This document shows positions 52,698 through 61,032 of a stretch of DNA of 64,000 nt, piece by piece. This DNA comes from Jidongwangia harbinensis (GTDB lineage Bacteria > Actinomycetota > Actinomycetes > Mycobacteriales > Micromonosporaceae). The DNA lies in NCBI RefSeq assembly GCF_020216025.1, contig NZ_JAIWNC010000005.1:186001-250000 (forward strand). Reading direction: 5' to 3'. Both the position numbers and the translations under genes were made by a program. Each line of letters begins with the position of its first letter. The first letter of the stretch is position 1. The notes under the pieces were generated by a model. That model did no database searches, was not told the DNA's origin, and was given only the letters and a program-made list of their open reading frames with translations.

Positions 52698-53545
52698 TCC
52701 ACGTCCTCCTTCACCCGGGCCACCAGTTGGGTGGGATTGACGAACCGCAGCGCCACCACCAGCAGGACCAGCATCATGCCCGAGTACATGACGGCCATCG
52801 CGTCGACCGACTGCTGGGCCCGGATGCCGGCCGCGGACATCGAGTAGTACAGCGCCACCACCAGCGTCTGCGAGTCCGGCCCGGCGGTCAGGAAGGTCAG
52901 CTCGAACATGCCGACCGTCCGCACCAGCACCAGGATCGACGCGGCCAGGATGCCGGGCACCAGCAGCGGCGCCAGGATCCGCACGAACACCTGCCGGGTG
53001 CCGGCCCCGCACATCCGGGCGGCCCGCTCGATCGCCGGGTCGATCTGCTCGATGAACGGCGTCATGGTCAGGATCACGAACGGCACCGACGGCACCAGGT
53101 TGGCCAGCACCACGCCGGACAGGTTGCCGGCGAAGCCGTACTTGTAGAGCACGGTGGCCAGCGGAATGCCGTAGGTGATCGGCGGCATCAGGATGGGCAG
53201 CAGGAACAGCAGGTAGAGCAGCCGGCGGCCGGGGAACGAGCGCCGGGCCAGAACGTACGACGCGGGTACGCCGATGAGCACCGAGATGCCCACCACGAGC
53301 AGCGACACCTCCAGCGTGGTCAGCAGCACCGGCCCGAGGCCGAACTCCTGCCACGCCTCGCCGTACCAGCGGGTGGTGTAGCCGGCGGTGGGCAGCCAGG
53401 TGTCGAACCACCGCTCGCCCACCGAACTGACCACCACCGAGCCGATCACGCCGGCGAGGTTGACGAAGAAGAAGATCACCAGGCCCCAGATGAGCCAGGC
53501 GAGCGGCGAGCCGCTCAGGCGCCTCCGTGTTGCCACGCCGCTCAT
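52694..53545 (-). CDS. ABC permease, PotC/UgpE-like
   Basis: Inner-membrane channel subunit of 283 residues with six helices, starting [25 protein letters not shown]. The docking loop [26 protein letters not shown] is of the spermidine/iron-type (PotBC/FbpB) kind rather than the CUT1 type. Joined by 4-bp overlaps to the permease before it and to manD after it, so the imported compound is probably an aldonate or uronate that manD or its partners process. Confidence 0.9.
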   Translation of the reverse strand: MSGVATRRRLSGSPLAWLIWGLVIFFFVNLAGVIGSVVVSSVGERWFDTWLPTAGYTTRWYGEAWQEFGLGPVLLTTLEVSLLVVGISVLIGVPASYVLARRSFPGRRLLYLLFLLPILMPPITYGIPLATVLYKYGFAGNLSGVVLANLVPSVPFVILTMTPFIEQIDPAIERAARMCGAGTRQVFVRILAPLLVPGILAASILVLVRTVGMFELTFLTAGPDSQTLVVALYYSMSAAGIRAQQSVDAMAVMYSGMMLVLLVVALRFVNPTQLVARVKEDVD

Positions 53546-54462
53546 CCCTTACCCCCTGCGGTGGACCCGGTGTACAGCAGCGCGCGCCAGCCCAGCACGA
53601 TGGCGATGACGATCAACTCCACCAGACCCATGAGTACGGCCACCGCGGACGCCAGCGCGTAGTCGTACTGCACGTACGCGGCCTCGTAGGCGGCGATCGA
53701 GATGACCCGGGTAGTGCCGGACGGATCACCGACCAGGATCGCGGACGGGAACACGCTGAACGCCAGCACGAACGTCAGGCAGAACGTGGTGGCCAGCCCC
53801 GGCGCCAGCAGCGGCAGCGTGATCCGCCGGAACCGCTGCCAGGACCCGGCGCCCAGCGTCGACGCGGCCCGTTCCAGCGTCGGGTCGATCCCCGACAGGT
53901 ACGACAACACCAGCAGAAAGGCGAACGGGAAGCCGGTGATCACCAGCGAGAAGAACACGCCCCAGTAGTTGTTGGTGAGCCGCACCGGCTCGTCGACCAG
54001 CCCGGAGCTGAGCAGGGTCCGGTTGAACCAGCCGGTGGGCCCGAGGAAGTTCAGCAGGCCCTGGGCGGTCAGCACGGTGCCCAGCGTGATCGGCACGACC
54101 AGGATCGTGGTGAGCAGCCGCTTGCCGCGGAACCGCCCCCGCATCCGGTACGCGATCGGCACCGACGCCAGCACGTTCAGCAGCGCCGCCGGCAGCGACA
54201 GGCCGAGCGTGGTCCCGATCGTGTCGCGCAGGTACGCGTCCGTGAAGAACTCCCGGTACGCGGCCAGCGGTCCACCCTCGGCGGGCTGGAACGACAGCCC
54301 GACGCCGTACAGGAACGGGTAGATGAAGAGCAGGATGACGAAGAGCGCGGCCGGGACCAGCAGCAGCAGTTGCCGGTCGATGCCGCGTTCGGCGAGCCGG
54401 TGGCGCAGCGCGGTGCGGCTGCGCCGGGGCGCTTCCGGCGGCCGGTCGAGGGTGGCCGTCAT
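53542..54462 (-). CDS. ABC permease, PotB-like
   Basis: First channel subunit, 306 residues. Helix 1 is [27 protein letters not shown] and the docking loop is [29 protein letters not shown] at 54462 overlaps the ATPase stop (ATGA). Pairs with the PotC-like permease. Confidence 0.9.
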   Translation of the reverse strand: MTATLDRPPEAPRRSRTALRHRLAERGIDRQLLLLVPAALFVILLFIYPFLYGVGLSFQPAEGGPLAAYREFFTDAYLRDTIGTTLGLSLPAALLNVLASVPIAYRMRGRFRGKRLLTTILVVPITLGTVLTAQGLLNFLGPTGWFNRTLLSSGLVDEPVRLTNNYWGVFFSLVITGFPFAFLLVLSYLSGIDPTLERAASTLGAGSWQRFRRITLPLLAPGLATTFCLTFVLAFSVFPSAILVGDPSGTTRVISIAAYEAAYVQYDYALASAVAVLMGLVELIVIAIVLGWRALLYTGSTAGGKG

Positions 54463-55580
54463 CCGGTCGCCACCGGGGCGTCGGCGCGGTCCGGCTCGAC
54501 CGCCGGCTCCGGTGCCCCGGGCGGGTCCGCCGGGAACACCAGCAGCCGCGCCGGGTCCACGGTCACCGTGATCCGGTCGCCGGGTGCCGGCCGGACCGTA
54601 CCCCGCAGGTTGAGCCGCAGACCGGAATCCGTGACGGCCTCGACCGCCACCTCCCGGCCCTGATACTCGACGACCTCCACGACGGCCCGCACCCCGGCAC
54701 CGGAGTCCGGCCCGATCACCAGGTCCTCCGGGCGTACCCCGGCGATCACCTCGGCGCCTGGGCGGACGTCGCCCACCGGCGTACCGGTCAGCTCCAGCCC
54801 GTCGCCGGACACCGCCAGGGTGGCGCCGTCCGTGGCTCCGGCGCGCAGCCGCAAAAGGTTGCGGTAGCCCATGAAGTCGGCCACGTGCCAGTTCGCCGGG
54901 CTGGTGTGCAGTTCCTCCGGCGTGCCGACCTGCTGTACCCGGCCGGCCCGCAGCACCACCAGGCGGTCGGCGAGCGAGAGCGCCTCCTCCTGGTCGTGCG
55001 TGACGTACACCGTGGTGAGCCCGAGCGACTGGTGCAGCCGCCGGATCTCGGTACGCATCTCCAGCCGCAGCTTGGCGTCCAGGTTGGACAGTGGCTCGTC
55101 CATCAGCACCAGCGACGGCTCCAGCACCACGGCACGGGCGATCGCCACCCGCTGCTGCTGGCCGCCGGAGAGCTGACCGGGCAGCTTCCCGGCGTGTTCC
55201 TCCAGGTGCACCAGGCGGATCGCCTCGTCCACCCGGCGGCGGATGTCGGCCCGCGACACCCGGCGCATCTGCAGTCCGAACGCCACGTTCTTGCGCACGG
55301 TCAGGTGCGGGAACAGCGCATAGTTCTGGAACACCATGCCGAAGCCGCGCTTCTCCGGCGGAAGCGTGTCCAGCCGGGTGTCGTCCTGCCAGATGCTGCC
55401 CCGGGTCAGCGGAAGCAGCCCGGCCAGACAGTTCAGGGCGGTGGACTTGCCGCAGCCGGACGGGCCCAGCAGGGCGATGAACTCGCCCCGCCGGATCGTC
55501 AGGTCCAGGTCGGCGAGCGCCGCCTGGCCGGCGAAGCTGCGGCTGACCCCGTCCAGCCGCAGCTGCTCGAAGCGCGTCAC
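54459..55580 (-). CDS. ABC ATPase, PotA/UgpC-like with TOBE domain
   Basis: ATPase of the same importer, 373 residues. Walker A GPSGCGKST, Q-loop VFQNYALFPHLTV, signature LSGGQQQR, Walker B LVLMDEPLSNLDAKLR and switch His in VTHDQEEAL. The C-terminal 130 residues form a TOBE-like regulatory domain with VIAGVRPEDLVIGP. Unlike the two sugar importers elsewhere in the window, this operon carries its own ATPase. GTG at 55580 overlaps the binding-protein stop (GTGA). Confidence 0.94.
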   Translation of the reverse strand: MTRFEQLRLDGVSRSFAGQAALADLDLTIRRGEFIALLGPSGCGKSTALNCLAGLLPLTRGSIWQDDTRLDTLPPEKRGFGMVFQNYALFPHLTVRKNVAFGLQMRRVSRADIRRRVDEAIRLVHLEEHAGKLPGQLSGGQQQRVAIARAVVLEPSLVLMDEPLSNLDAKLRLEMRTEIRRLHQSLGLTTVYVTHDQEEALSLADRLVVLRAGRVQQVGTPEELHTSPANWHVADFMGYRNLLRLRAGATDGATLAVSGDGLELTGTPVGDVRPGAEVIAGVRPEDLVIGPDSGAGVRAVVEVVEYQGREVAVEAVTDSGLRLNLRGTVRPAPGDRITVTVDPARLLVFPADPPGAPEPAVEPDRADAPVATG

Positions 55581-56794
55581 TTCTGCACCTTCGCGCCGCC
55601 GATCTCACGGTCCCAACGCTCGAACGCCGCCACCAGTTCCTTGGAACCGAGCGGCACCTCGATCGGGTTGTCCGCGATCAGCTTGTCGTACTCCGGCCGG
55701 CCGTACTCCTCGATCGCCTTGCGGCTCTCCTCCGGCGCCATGGACAGGTCGACGCCGTTCACCGCCGGGCCCGGGTAGAAGTAGCCCTTGTCGTACGCCT
55801 TGGCCTGCTGCGGCTTGGTGAGCATGTCCTGCAGCAGCAGGAGCACGGCGGCCTGCTTGTCGGTGGAGACGCCCTTCGGGATGACCGCGTAGTGCGCGTC
55901 GGTGACCCAGTGGAAGCCCTCCAGCGCGCCGACCTTCGCCTCCTTGGGGACCGTGCCGAGCACCCGCGGGTTGATGTCCCAGCCGGTGGTCGAGACGATG
56001 ATCTTCGCGGAGCCGTTGGCCAGGTTCTTCATCGTCTCGCCGGTGCTCGACGGGTACAGCGTGATGTTCTGGTTCAGTTCCTTCAGGTACGCCCAGGTCT
56101 TGTCCCAGCCGGCCACCGGGTCCTTCGGGTTCGAGTCGCCGAGCAGGTAGGGCAGGCCCATCAGGAAGGTACGGCCGGGGCCGGAGTTCGACGGCCGGGC
56201 GTACTGCACGGCGCCGGGGTTCGCCTTGGCGTACGCGAGCAGTTCCGCGGCGTTCTTCGGCGGGTTCGGTACCTTCGCCGGCAGGTACTCGATCAGCGGC
56301 CCGGACGGGTAGTAGGTGACCGTGACACCGAAGTTGCCGGCCAGCTTCTGCATCGCCGCGGCACCCGGCTGGTACTCCTGCATGCCCGGCAGCCGGGTCG
56401 CGTACGTCGGCAGCAGCGGCGTCCACAGCCCCTGCTCGATGCCCGCCGACAACCCGTCCACGCCGGTCAGCACCAGGTCGATGTCCACCCGGTTGGCGTT
56501 CTGCTGCGCCTTGATCTTGCCGACCAGCTCCGGCGACGGCGACTTCGAGTACGTCACCTTGGACACCACGCCCGAGTTCTTCTGTACGAACTCGTCGATC
56601 ATGCCCTGGGTGAGCTGCAGGTTGCCGGCGACGTCGAGGATGTTCAGCGTCACCGCCTCGCCGGGTTTGTCCGGTGCGACGCCACTGCTGTCGGCGTTGT
56701 CCGAACCACCGGAGTCGGGCGCACCACAGGCGGTGAGCAGGAAGGCTGCCGTCACCGCGCCGGCGGTGAAGCCTCTGCGGGAGATGCGGGTCAT
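55577..56794 (-). CDS. ABC substrate-binding lipoprotein, PotD-like
   Basis: Binding protein of the importer, 405 residues. Signal ISRRGFTAGAVTAAFLLTAC carries twin arginines and a lipobox. Mature segments such as VTLNILDVAGNLQLTQGMIDEFVQKN and SFVIPKGVSTDKQAAVLLLLQDML-type VIPKGVSTDKQAAVLLLLQDML resemble the extracellular family 1/PotD group. The ligand cannot be read directly; linkage to manD favours an acid sugar over a polyamine. AAAGGGAA precedes the ATG. Confidence 0.88.
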   Translation of the reverse strand: MTRISRRGFTAGAVTAAFLLTACGAPDSGGSDNADSSGVAPDKPGEAVTLNILDVAGNLQLTQGMIDEFVQKNSGVVSKVTYSKSPSPELVGKIKAQQNANRVDIDLVLTGVDGLSAGIEQGLWTPLLPTYATRLPGMQEYQPGAAAMQKLAGNFGVTVTYYPSGPLIEYLPAKVPNPPKNAAELLAYAKANPGAVQYARPSNSGPGRTFLMGLPYLLGDSNPKDPVAGWDKTWAYLKELNQNITLYPSSTGETMKNLANGSAKIIVSTTGWDINPRVLGTVPKEAKVGALEGFHWVTDAHYAVIPKGVSTDKQAAVLLLLQDMLTKPQQAKAYDKGYFYPGPAVNGVDLSMAPEESRKAIEEYGRPEYDKLIADNPIEVPLGSKELVAAFERWDREIGGAKVQK

Positions 56795-56822
56795 GGCGGT
56801 TCCCTTTCGAGGAGGACGGGAG

Positions 56823-57809
56823 TCAGATACGCGGTGCGGGGCCGGTCGAGCCGCGCACCATCAGGTGGGTTTCCAGCTCCCGGCTCGTGCCGCTCTGGTC
56901 CGGGTGCTGCATCAGTTGCAGGAGGAGATCCACGCCGGCCCGTCCGCTGAGTTCCATGGGCAGGGCGACCGTGGTGAGGGAGGGATGGACCATCGCCGAC
57001 ATGGAGATGTCGTCGAAGCCGATGACACTGAGCCGATCCGGAACGCTGATCGACCGGGCCGCGAACCGGCTGATCAAGCCGAGCGCGACCACGTCGTTGT
57101 AGGCGACCACAGCGGTGGCCTCGGCCGCCAGGACAAGGTCGGCGGCAGCCACGCCGCCGGAGAACTGGGGCAGGACGTTGCCCACCTCGACCAGGTCGGC
57201 GCCGGCCGCGGCGGTGACGGTACGCAGCCCGTTCAGCCGGTCCCGGTTCGACCAGGAGGTACGCGGCCCGCCGACGTACGCGATCCGGCGGTGACCCAGC
57301 GCCATCAGGTGGGCGATCGCCTGCCGCATGCCGCCGAGGCTGTCGAACGTGATCGCGGGCATCTGGTCGACCCGGCGGTTGAGCAGCACCAGCGGGGTGT
57401 CACCGACCACCGAACGCAGGTCCTCCTCGCTCATCCGGGGCGAGCAGAGGACCAGGCCGTCGACCTGCTTGCCGAGGCTGCGGACCAGGCTCGCCTCGGC
57501 GCTCGGGTCCTCGTCGGTGTCCGCCACGAACACCGAATAGTCCGCCTCCCGGGCGCGCGCCTGAATCCCCTTCACCACGCCCGGAAAGAACGGGTTGGCG
57601 AGATCCGGCACGACCAGCCCGATATTGCCGGTACGTCCGGTGATCAGCCCGCGGGCTGCCCGGTTCGGCGAGTAACCGAGATCGTCGACGGCCCGGCGTA
57701 CCCGCTCACGGGTTTCGGTCTTCACCCGCTCCGGTGTGGACAGGGCGCGGCAGACCGTAGCCGGGGACACGCCCGCCAGGCGGGCGACGTCCTTGATCGT
57801 GACCGCCAT
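56823..57809 (-). CDS. LacI-family repressor of the manD-importer operon
   Basis: First gene of the six-gene operon, 328 residues. HTH IKDVARLAGVSPATVCRALS, hinge GYSPNRAARGLITG, core TGNIGLVVPDLANPFFPGVVKGIQ. It is a paralogue of the LacI at 13225 (shared ANPFFP, KQVDGLVLCSPRMS, GLVV/GLIV blocks), but the recognition helix differs (SPATVCRAL against HISTVSRTF), which agrees with the different palindromes: TGAAAT arms here, TGCAAA arms there. 28 bp separate it from the binding-protein gene. Confidence 0.93.
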   Translation of the reverse strand: MAVTIKDVARLAGVSPATVCRALSTPERVKTETRERVRRAVDDLGYSPNRAARGLITGRTGNIGLVVPDLANPFFPGVVKGIQARAREADYSVFVADTDEDPSAEASLVRSLGKQVDGLVLCSPRMSEEDLRSVVGDTPLVLLNRRVDQMPAITFDSLGGMRQAIAHLMALGHRRIAYVGGPRTSWSNRDRLNGLRTVTAAAGADLVEVGNVLPQFSGGVAAADLVLAAEATAVVAYNDVVALGLISRFAARSISVPDRLSVIGFDDISMSAMVHPSLTTVALPMELSGRAGVDLLLQLMQHPDQSGTSRELETHLMVRGSTGPAPRI

Positions 57810-57861
57810 CCGCAGGGCCTCCCAGGCAGATCGATCGCAACGAACGCGTTGCCGGGAAGTG

Positions 57862-57875
57862 TGAAATCCATTTCA
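57862..57875. promoter_or_regulatory. Candidate LacI operator, proximal
   Basis: TGAAATCCATTTCA, perfect 6-bp arms around CC, 52 bp upstream of the LacI start. Same geometry as the TGCAAA site at 14474. Confidence 0.65.
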
Positions 57876-57982
57876 TGCAGGTGTCAAGACCTGTTCTGAA
57901 GGTTGCGGTCTCATTTCCAGAACGGCGCATCTCTGGTGCTCAGACTCTTGACGGCCGACTCGGTGGAGGGCCAGAGTGGGTC

Positions 57983-57996
57983 TGAAAACCTTTACA
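57983..57996. promoter_or_regulatory. Candidate LacI operator, distal
   Basis: TGAAAACCTTTACA, an imperfect copy of the proximal site, centre-to-centre 121 bp away. A second site at this distance is usual where LacI-family proteins loop DNA. Confidence 0.5.
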
Positions 57997-58186
57997 TCGC
58001 GTTTCCACCCGCCGGACCTGCTGTGACACCTGCCACGCCAGCATAGTCCCCGGACCCGTCCCTCCTGAGTGGAAAATCGCGACCCCGCATACGAAAATCG
58101 CCCCCGTTGTGCGAACCGTGGCGTGATTGAACCGTCACGATCCGGGCATCCGTGCGTAGGCCGCACACCGGGAGGTATGGCACCGC

Positions 58187-58441
58187 ATGCTCAGCCAGGA
58201 CGAACGCCGCCGGTTCAACGAGATCGCCCACCACCTGACCACGGACTCGCGGTTCCTCCGGGGGGTCCGCGCCGCCCTACCCGACGACCGCCCGCCCAAG
58301 CCGTGGACCACCACGCTGTGCGTCCTGCTCGCGATCGTCGTGCCCCTCCTCCTGGCGTTCCGCTGGTGGACCGCGGCACTGCTGACCCTCGCCGCGCTCG
58401 GCACCGCACTCGCCGCCACGCTGCTCCACCGCCGCCACTGA
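58187..58441 (+). CDS. Small DUF3040 membrane protein
   Basis: An 84-residue protein starting MLSQDERRRFNEIAHHL, the diagnostic opening of DUF3040, with two hydrophobic segments (TLCVLLAIVVPLLLAFRW and AALLTLAALGTALAATLL). The family is found almost only in actinobacteria and has no known function. A GGAGG lies 11 bases upstream, a little far. Confidence 0.8.
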   Translation: MLSQDERRRFNEIAHHLTTDSRFLRGVRAALPDDRPPKPWTTTLCVLLAIVVPLLLAFRWWTAALLTLAALGTALAATLLHRRH

Positions 58442-58463
58442 ACTCCGCTCGTACCCTGGTGCC

Positions 58464-58973
58464 GTGGAAAACTGCACCGAGTGCGGCTTCACCTACGCCG
58501 ACGTCTCCGCGGACGCCCTGCCCGACCGGATCGCCGGCTTCGGACCCCGCTACGCGACCGCCCTGACCGCCGCGCCCGAGCCACGCCGTCGGCCCGCCCC
58601 GGAGGTCTGGTCGCCGCTCGAGTACACCTGCCACGTACGGGACGTCCTCGACGTGCAACGCGACCGGCTGCGGTTGGCGCTGCGCGAGACGGCGCCCGAG
58701 TTCCCGCCGATGGGACGCGACGAGCGGGCGGTGCTTCTGGCGTACAACCGCCAGGACCCGGACGAGGTGCTGCGCCAACTCACCGCCGCGGCGCTGACCC
58801 TGGCGGCGGCATTCGGTGAGCTGCGCGACACGGACTGGGGCCGGGTCGGGGTCTACCCGTGGCCGGAGCGACGGACCCGCACCATGCTGTGGCTGGGTCA
58901 GCACACGGTGCACGAGGGCGAACACCACCTACGGGACATCAGCTCGCCTTCTACCGAGCCCGCAACGCGCTAA
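58464..58973 (+). CDS. DinB/YfiT-like protein
   Basis: A 169-residue protein with an N-terminal CTECGF motif, the helix VWSPLEYTCHVRDVLDVQRDRLRLAL (family first His) and a C-terminal LWLGQHTVHEGEHHLRDI with the second and third metal-binding histidines. DinB-like metalloproteins include mycothiol- or bacillithiol-dependent transferases; a thiol-transfer role is possible in an actinobacterium but unproven. GTG at 58464, 22 bp after the DUF3040 stop. Confidence 0.82.
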   Translation: MENCTECGFTYADVSADALPDRIAGFGPRYATALTAAPEPRRRPAPEVWSPLEYTCHVRDVLDVQRDRLRLALRETAPEFPPMGRDERAVLLAYNRQDPDEVLRQLTAAALTLAAAFGELRDTDWGRVGVYPWPERRTRTMLWLGQHTVHEGEHHLRDISSPSTEPATR

Positions 58974-59256
58974 GCCCCCCGGCCGGGGTGACAGCGACCC
59001 CGATAGCGCGCTCCCAGTAACCGCCCGCCTCGGTGTCATCGGGCATCCGTGACTGAGGTGGCGTTTGCGTTGCCTGGAGATCTTGTGAACTGGTGGTCGC
59101 ATTTCCACCACGGCTGCACGACTTCGAGTCTCCCGCCGGCCACCGGCCCGATAGGCCTCATTGCAGGGCCTCGCCCGGCCCGTTCTTCGGCGAGGGCGCG
59201 TGGTGCAGTGGCGTGCTGCGTGCCGCAACTCGACCCGCCTCGTCGCCCGAGTGCGG

Positions 59257-59470
59257 CGTGCGGAACCACGGCGCGCTGCGCACCCGAAAACCACACACAC
59301 CACGCCACCCCAAACCCCGTGCGGAACCACGGCGCGCTGCGCACCCGAAAACCACACACACCACGCCACCCCAAACCCCGTGCGGAACCACGGCGCGCTG
59401 CGCACCCGGAAATCACACACGCCACGCCACCCGAGCCCGTCGTGCGGAGTTGCGGTGCGGTGGGCACCCT
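59257..59470. repeat. 61-bp tandem repeat, about 3.5 copies
   Basis: Units beginning CGTGCGGAACCACGGCGCGC start at 59257, 59318, 59379 and 59441 (61, 61, 62 bp). Copies 1 and 2 are identical; the last two decay. The period and the order of shared blocks (CCCCGTG, GGAACC, CGG, GCGCACCC, CACACA) match the array at 25748. Confidence 0.9.
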
Positions 59471-59568
59471 CGAACGCCACGCCCGCTCATCACCGGCGGA
59501 ACGACGCGGCCCGTCACGCCCGCGACACGCTGCCGCGCCTCCACTGCCGTCTACTTGATCTCATCGTT

Positions 59569-59597
59569 CAAAACCCTACTTGACACATAGGGTTTTG
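59569..59597. promoter_or_regulatory. 10-bp perfect stem before the Ssu-type operon
   Basis: CAAAACCCTA (59569-59578) and TAGGGTTTTG (59588-59597) pair perfectly around a 9-nt loop that contains TTGACA (59580-59585). It may be an operator covering a -35 box, or a terminator for transcripts from the left. I prefer operator because of the AT-rich setting and the TTGACA. Confidence 0.45.
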
Positions 59598-59615
59598 GGG
59601 TTAAGGGTTAGTGAC

Positions 59616-59711
59616 ATGACCAGCCAGGACGTCGCCCTCGACGACATCGCACTTGCGGTGTCCCGTGGCTGCGGCCGCGACTGGACCTCGTCCCGCGGCC
59701 GCTGCCGCTGA
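59616..59711 (+). CDS. Possible 31-residue leader peptide
   Basis: ATG at 59616 with AAGGG 8 bases upstream, closing at a TGA (59709-59711). The C-terminal half is Arg- and Cys-bearing (SRGCGRDWTSSRGRCR). Short leader frames before sulfur-related operons are known in actinobacteria, but this one does not show the poly-Cys or HVDL-type signature I know, and a chance frame is quite possible. Confidence 0.2.
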   Translation: MTSQDVALDDIALAVSRGCGRDWTSSRGRCR

Positions 59712-59724
59712 CCCCGTAACCGCG

Positions 59725-59821
59725 GACACCGACACCGCGGTCGAACCACCAAGGACACCGGCACCGCGGATCGATGTCACCACCAAGGACACCGGCACCG
59801 CGGGTCGATGTCACCACCGCG
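59725..59821. repeat. 34-bp direct repeat, about 2.9 copies
   Basis: Units starting GACACCGGCACCGCGG lie at 59725 (5 bp shorter), 59754 and 59788. The last two differ at few positions. It is in the untranslated stretch before the Ssu-type permease. Confidence 0.75.
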
Positions 59822-60019
59822 GACCGGCAACACGCCGAGAACCCTATGCCCAGGCCGTAGCCAGTGAAGCCGCACGGCCGGCAAGCCGCGCGCAACGACG
59901 CCGCGGCCCCGCCACGCGCCGCCGAGGCCGTGGCTCCTCCCCCGGACACCCGGGTTCACCCTGCCCTCGTCGGCGACCGCACCGTGGCACGTGCTGGCGT
60001 GCGGCGCGAAGGAGTCGCC

Positions 60020-60877
60020 ATGTCCTCGTCCGTTCTGGTCCGTACCGATGTTGCCTCGGCACCGGCCGTCACCGGCACCGGGCCGGAGCGGCACCGCCCG
60101 CCCGGACCGGGTTGGCGGCAGCGGGTCGCGCCGCTGCGCCGCCTCACCGGTCTCGTTGCCGTGTTCCTGCTGTGGCAGGTCGGCGCGAGCGCCGGCTGGC
60201 TGGGCAGCACCACCCCGTCGCCGGCCGAGGTGGTGAACGCGGCGGGCGAGCTGATCGGCAGTGGCGAACTTCAGCACCATCTCGGGGTGTCGCTGGCGCG
60301 GGTCGCCAAGGGGCTGGCCATCGGGCTGGCCGTGGGACTGGTGCTGGGGCTGGCGGCGGGACTGCTCCGGCTGGCCGAGGATGTGATCGACGCGCCGATC
60401 CAGTCGTTGCGGATGTTGCCGCACCTGGCGCTCGTACCCGTCTTCATCATCTGGTTCGGCATCGGCGAGACGTCGAAGATCGCGCTGATCGCGATCGGCC
60501 CGATCTTTCCGTTGTATCTCAACGTGCTGCACGGCATCCGCGGTGTCGACGAGCGGCTGGTCGAGTCGGCGCGGTCCTGCGGGGTCACCCGGCTGGGCCT
60601 GATTCTGCGCGTCATCCTGCCCGGCGCGCTGCCGCAGATTCTGGTCGGACTGCGGCAGGCGCTGGGCATCGGCTGGTTGAGCCTGGTGGTGGCGGAGCAG
60701 ACGGCGACCACGGCGGGCGTCGGCTTCCTGATGAACGACGCCCGCGAGTTCCTGCGTACCGATGTGATCTTCGTGGTGTTGGTGATCTACGCGTTGCTGG
60801 GGCTGTTCACCGACCTGTTCGTCCGCTTGATCGAGCGCCGCGCACTGGCCTGGCGCCGCGGCTTCACGGGCGAGTGA
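60020..60877 (+). CDS. ABC permease, SsuC/TauC-like
   Basis: Channel subunit of a sulfonate/nitrate/taurine-type importer, 285 residues. Six helices begin LTGLVAVFLLWQVGASAGWL, with the family segment TTPSPAEVVNAAGELIGSGELQHHLGVSLARVAKGL and docking loop ESARSCGVTRLGLILRVILPGALPQILVGLRQALGIGW. ATG at 60020 has AAGGAG 5 bases upstream; the frame runs open further upstream but without a ribosome site. It begins a five- or six-gene operon joined by overlaps. Confidence 0.92.
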   Translation: MSSSVLVRTDVASAPAVTGTGPERHRPPGPGWRQRVAPLRRLTGLVAVFLLWQVGASAGWLGSTTPSPAEVVNAAGELIGSGELQHHLGVSLARVAKGLAIGLAVGLVLGLAAGLLRLAEDVIDAPIQSLRMLPHLALVPVFIIWFGIGETSKIALIAIGPIFPLYLNVLHGIRGVDERLVESARSCGVTRLGLILRVILPGALPQILVGLRQALGIGWLSLVVAEQTATTAGVGFLMNDAREFLRTDVIFVVLVIYALLGLFTDLFVRLIERRALAWRRGFTGE

Positions 60878-61032
60878 GCACGCGCGTGAGCGAGAGAGCA
60901 GGAACGGGCGAGCAGCAGCAGGCGAGCAGGAGCGAGAGAGCAGGAACGGGCGAGCAGCAGCGGGCGAGCAGGAGCGAGAGAACGGGAGCGGACGCGCAGA
61001 CCGTCAGCGAGAGAACGGGAGCGGGACGATGA
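60874..61032 (+). CDS. Possible 52-residue repeat linker ORF
   Basis: GTG at 60874 overlaps the permease stop (GTGA) and the TGA at 61030-61032 overlaps the next gene's ATG (ATGA), so the frame is coupled at both ends. It encodes 14-residue repeats with SERAGTGEQQ blocks, hydrophilic and Arg/Glu/Gln-rich, from 42-bp DNA repeats. Either it is a small protein or it simply keeps ribosomes moving between the two ABC genes. I cannot tell which. Confidence 0.3.
   Translation: MSTRVSERAGTGEQQQASRSERAGTGEQQRASRSERTGADAQTVSERTGAGR
60888..60991. repeat. 42-bp tandem repeat, about 2.4 copies
   Basis: Unit GAGCGAGAGAGCAGGAACGG plus 22 bases starts at 60888, 60930 and 60972 (third truncated and diverging). 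Copies 1 and 2 differ at one position. The period is a multiple of three, unlike the other arrays in the window. Confidence 0.85.

Larger units (their letters stand above)
57810..58186. other. Regulatory intergenic region between divergent genes
   Basis: Holds the two LacI-type operators (57862 and 57983) for the leftward operon and a GGAGG before the rightward DUF3040 gene. Two copies of GAAAATCGC lie at about 58074 and 58092. No further gene seen. Confidence 0.5.
58974..60019. other. Repeat-rich non-coding tract of 1.05 kb
   Basis: No credible gene apart from a possible 31-codon leader (59616). It holds the 61-bp array (59257-59470), a 10-bp stem (59569-59597), a 34-bp array (59725-59821), and then the leader region of the Ssu-type operon. 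Base composition around 59560-59615 is much richer in A/T than the rest of the window, which suggests a promoter or regulatory segment. Confidence 0.55.

Noticed and set aside
9374..57809. Horizontally acquired genomic island
   Set aside because: Composition is uniform, genes are tightly operonic, and no integrase, tRNA, attachment repeats or transposase were seen.
59588..59612. Telomere-like TTTTGGGG and TTAAGGG text
   Set aside because: It occurs once, inside a local stem and AT-rich promoter-like segment; no array of repeats and no chromosome-end genes are present.
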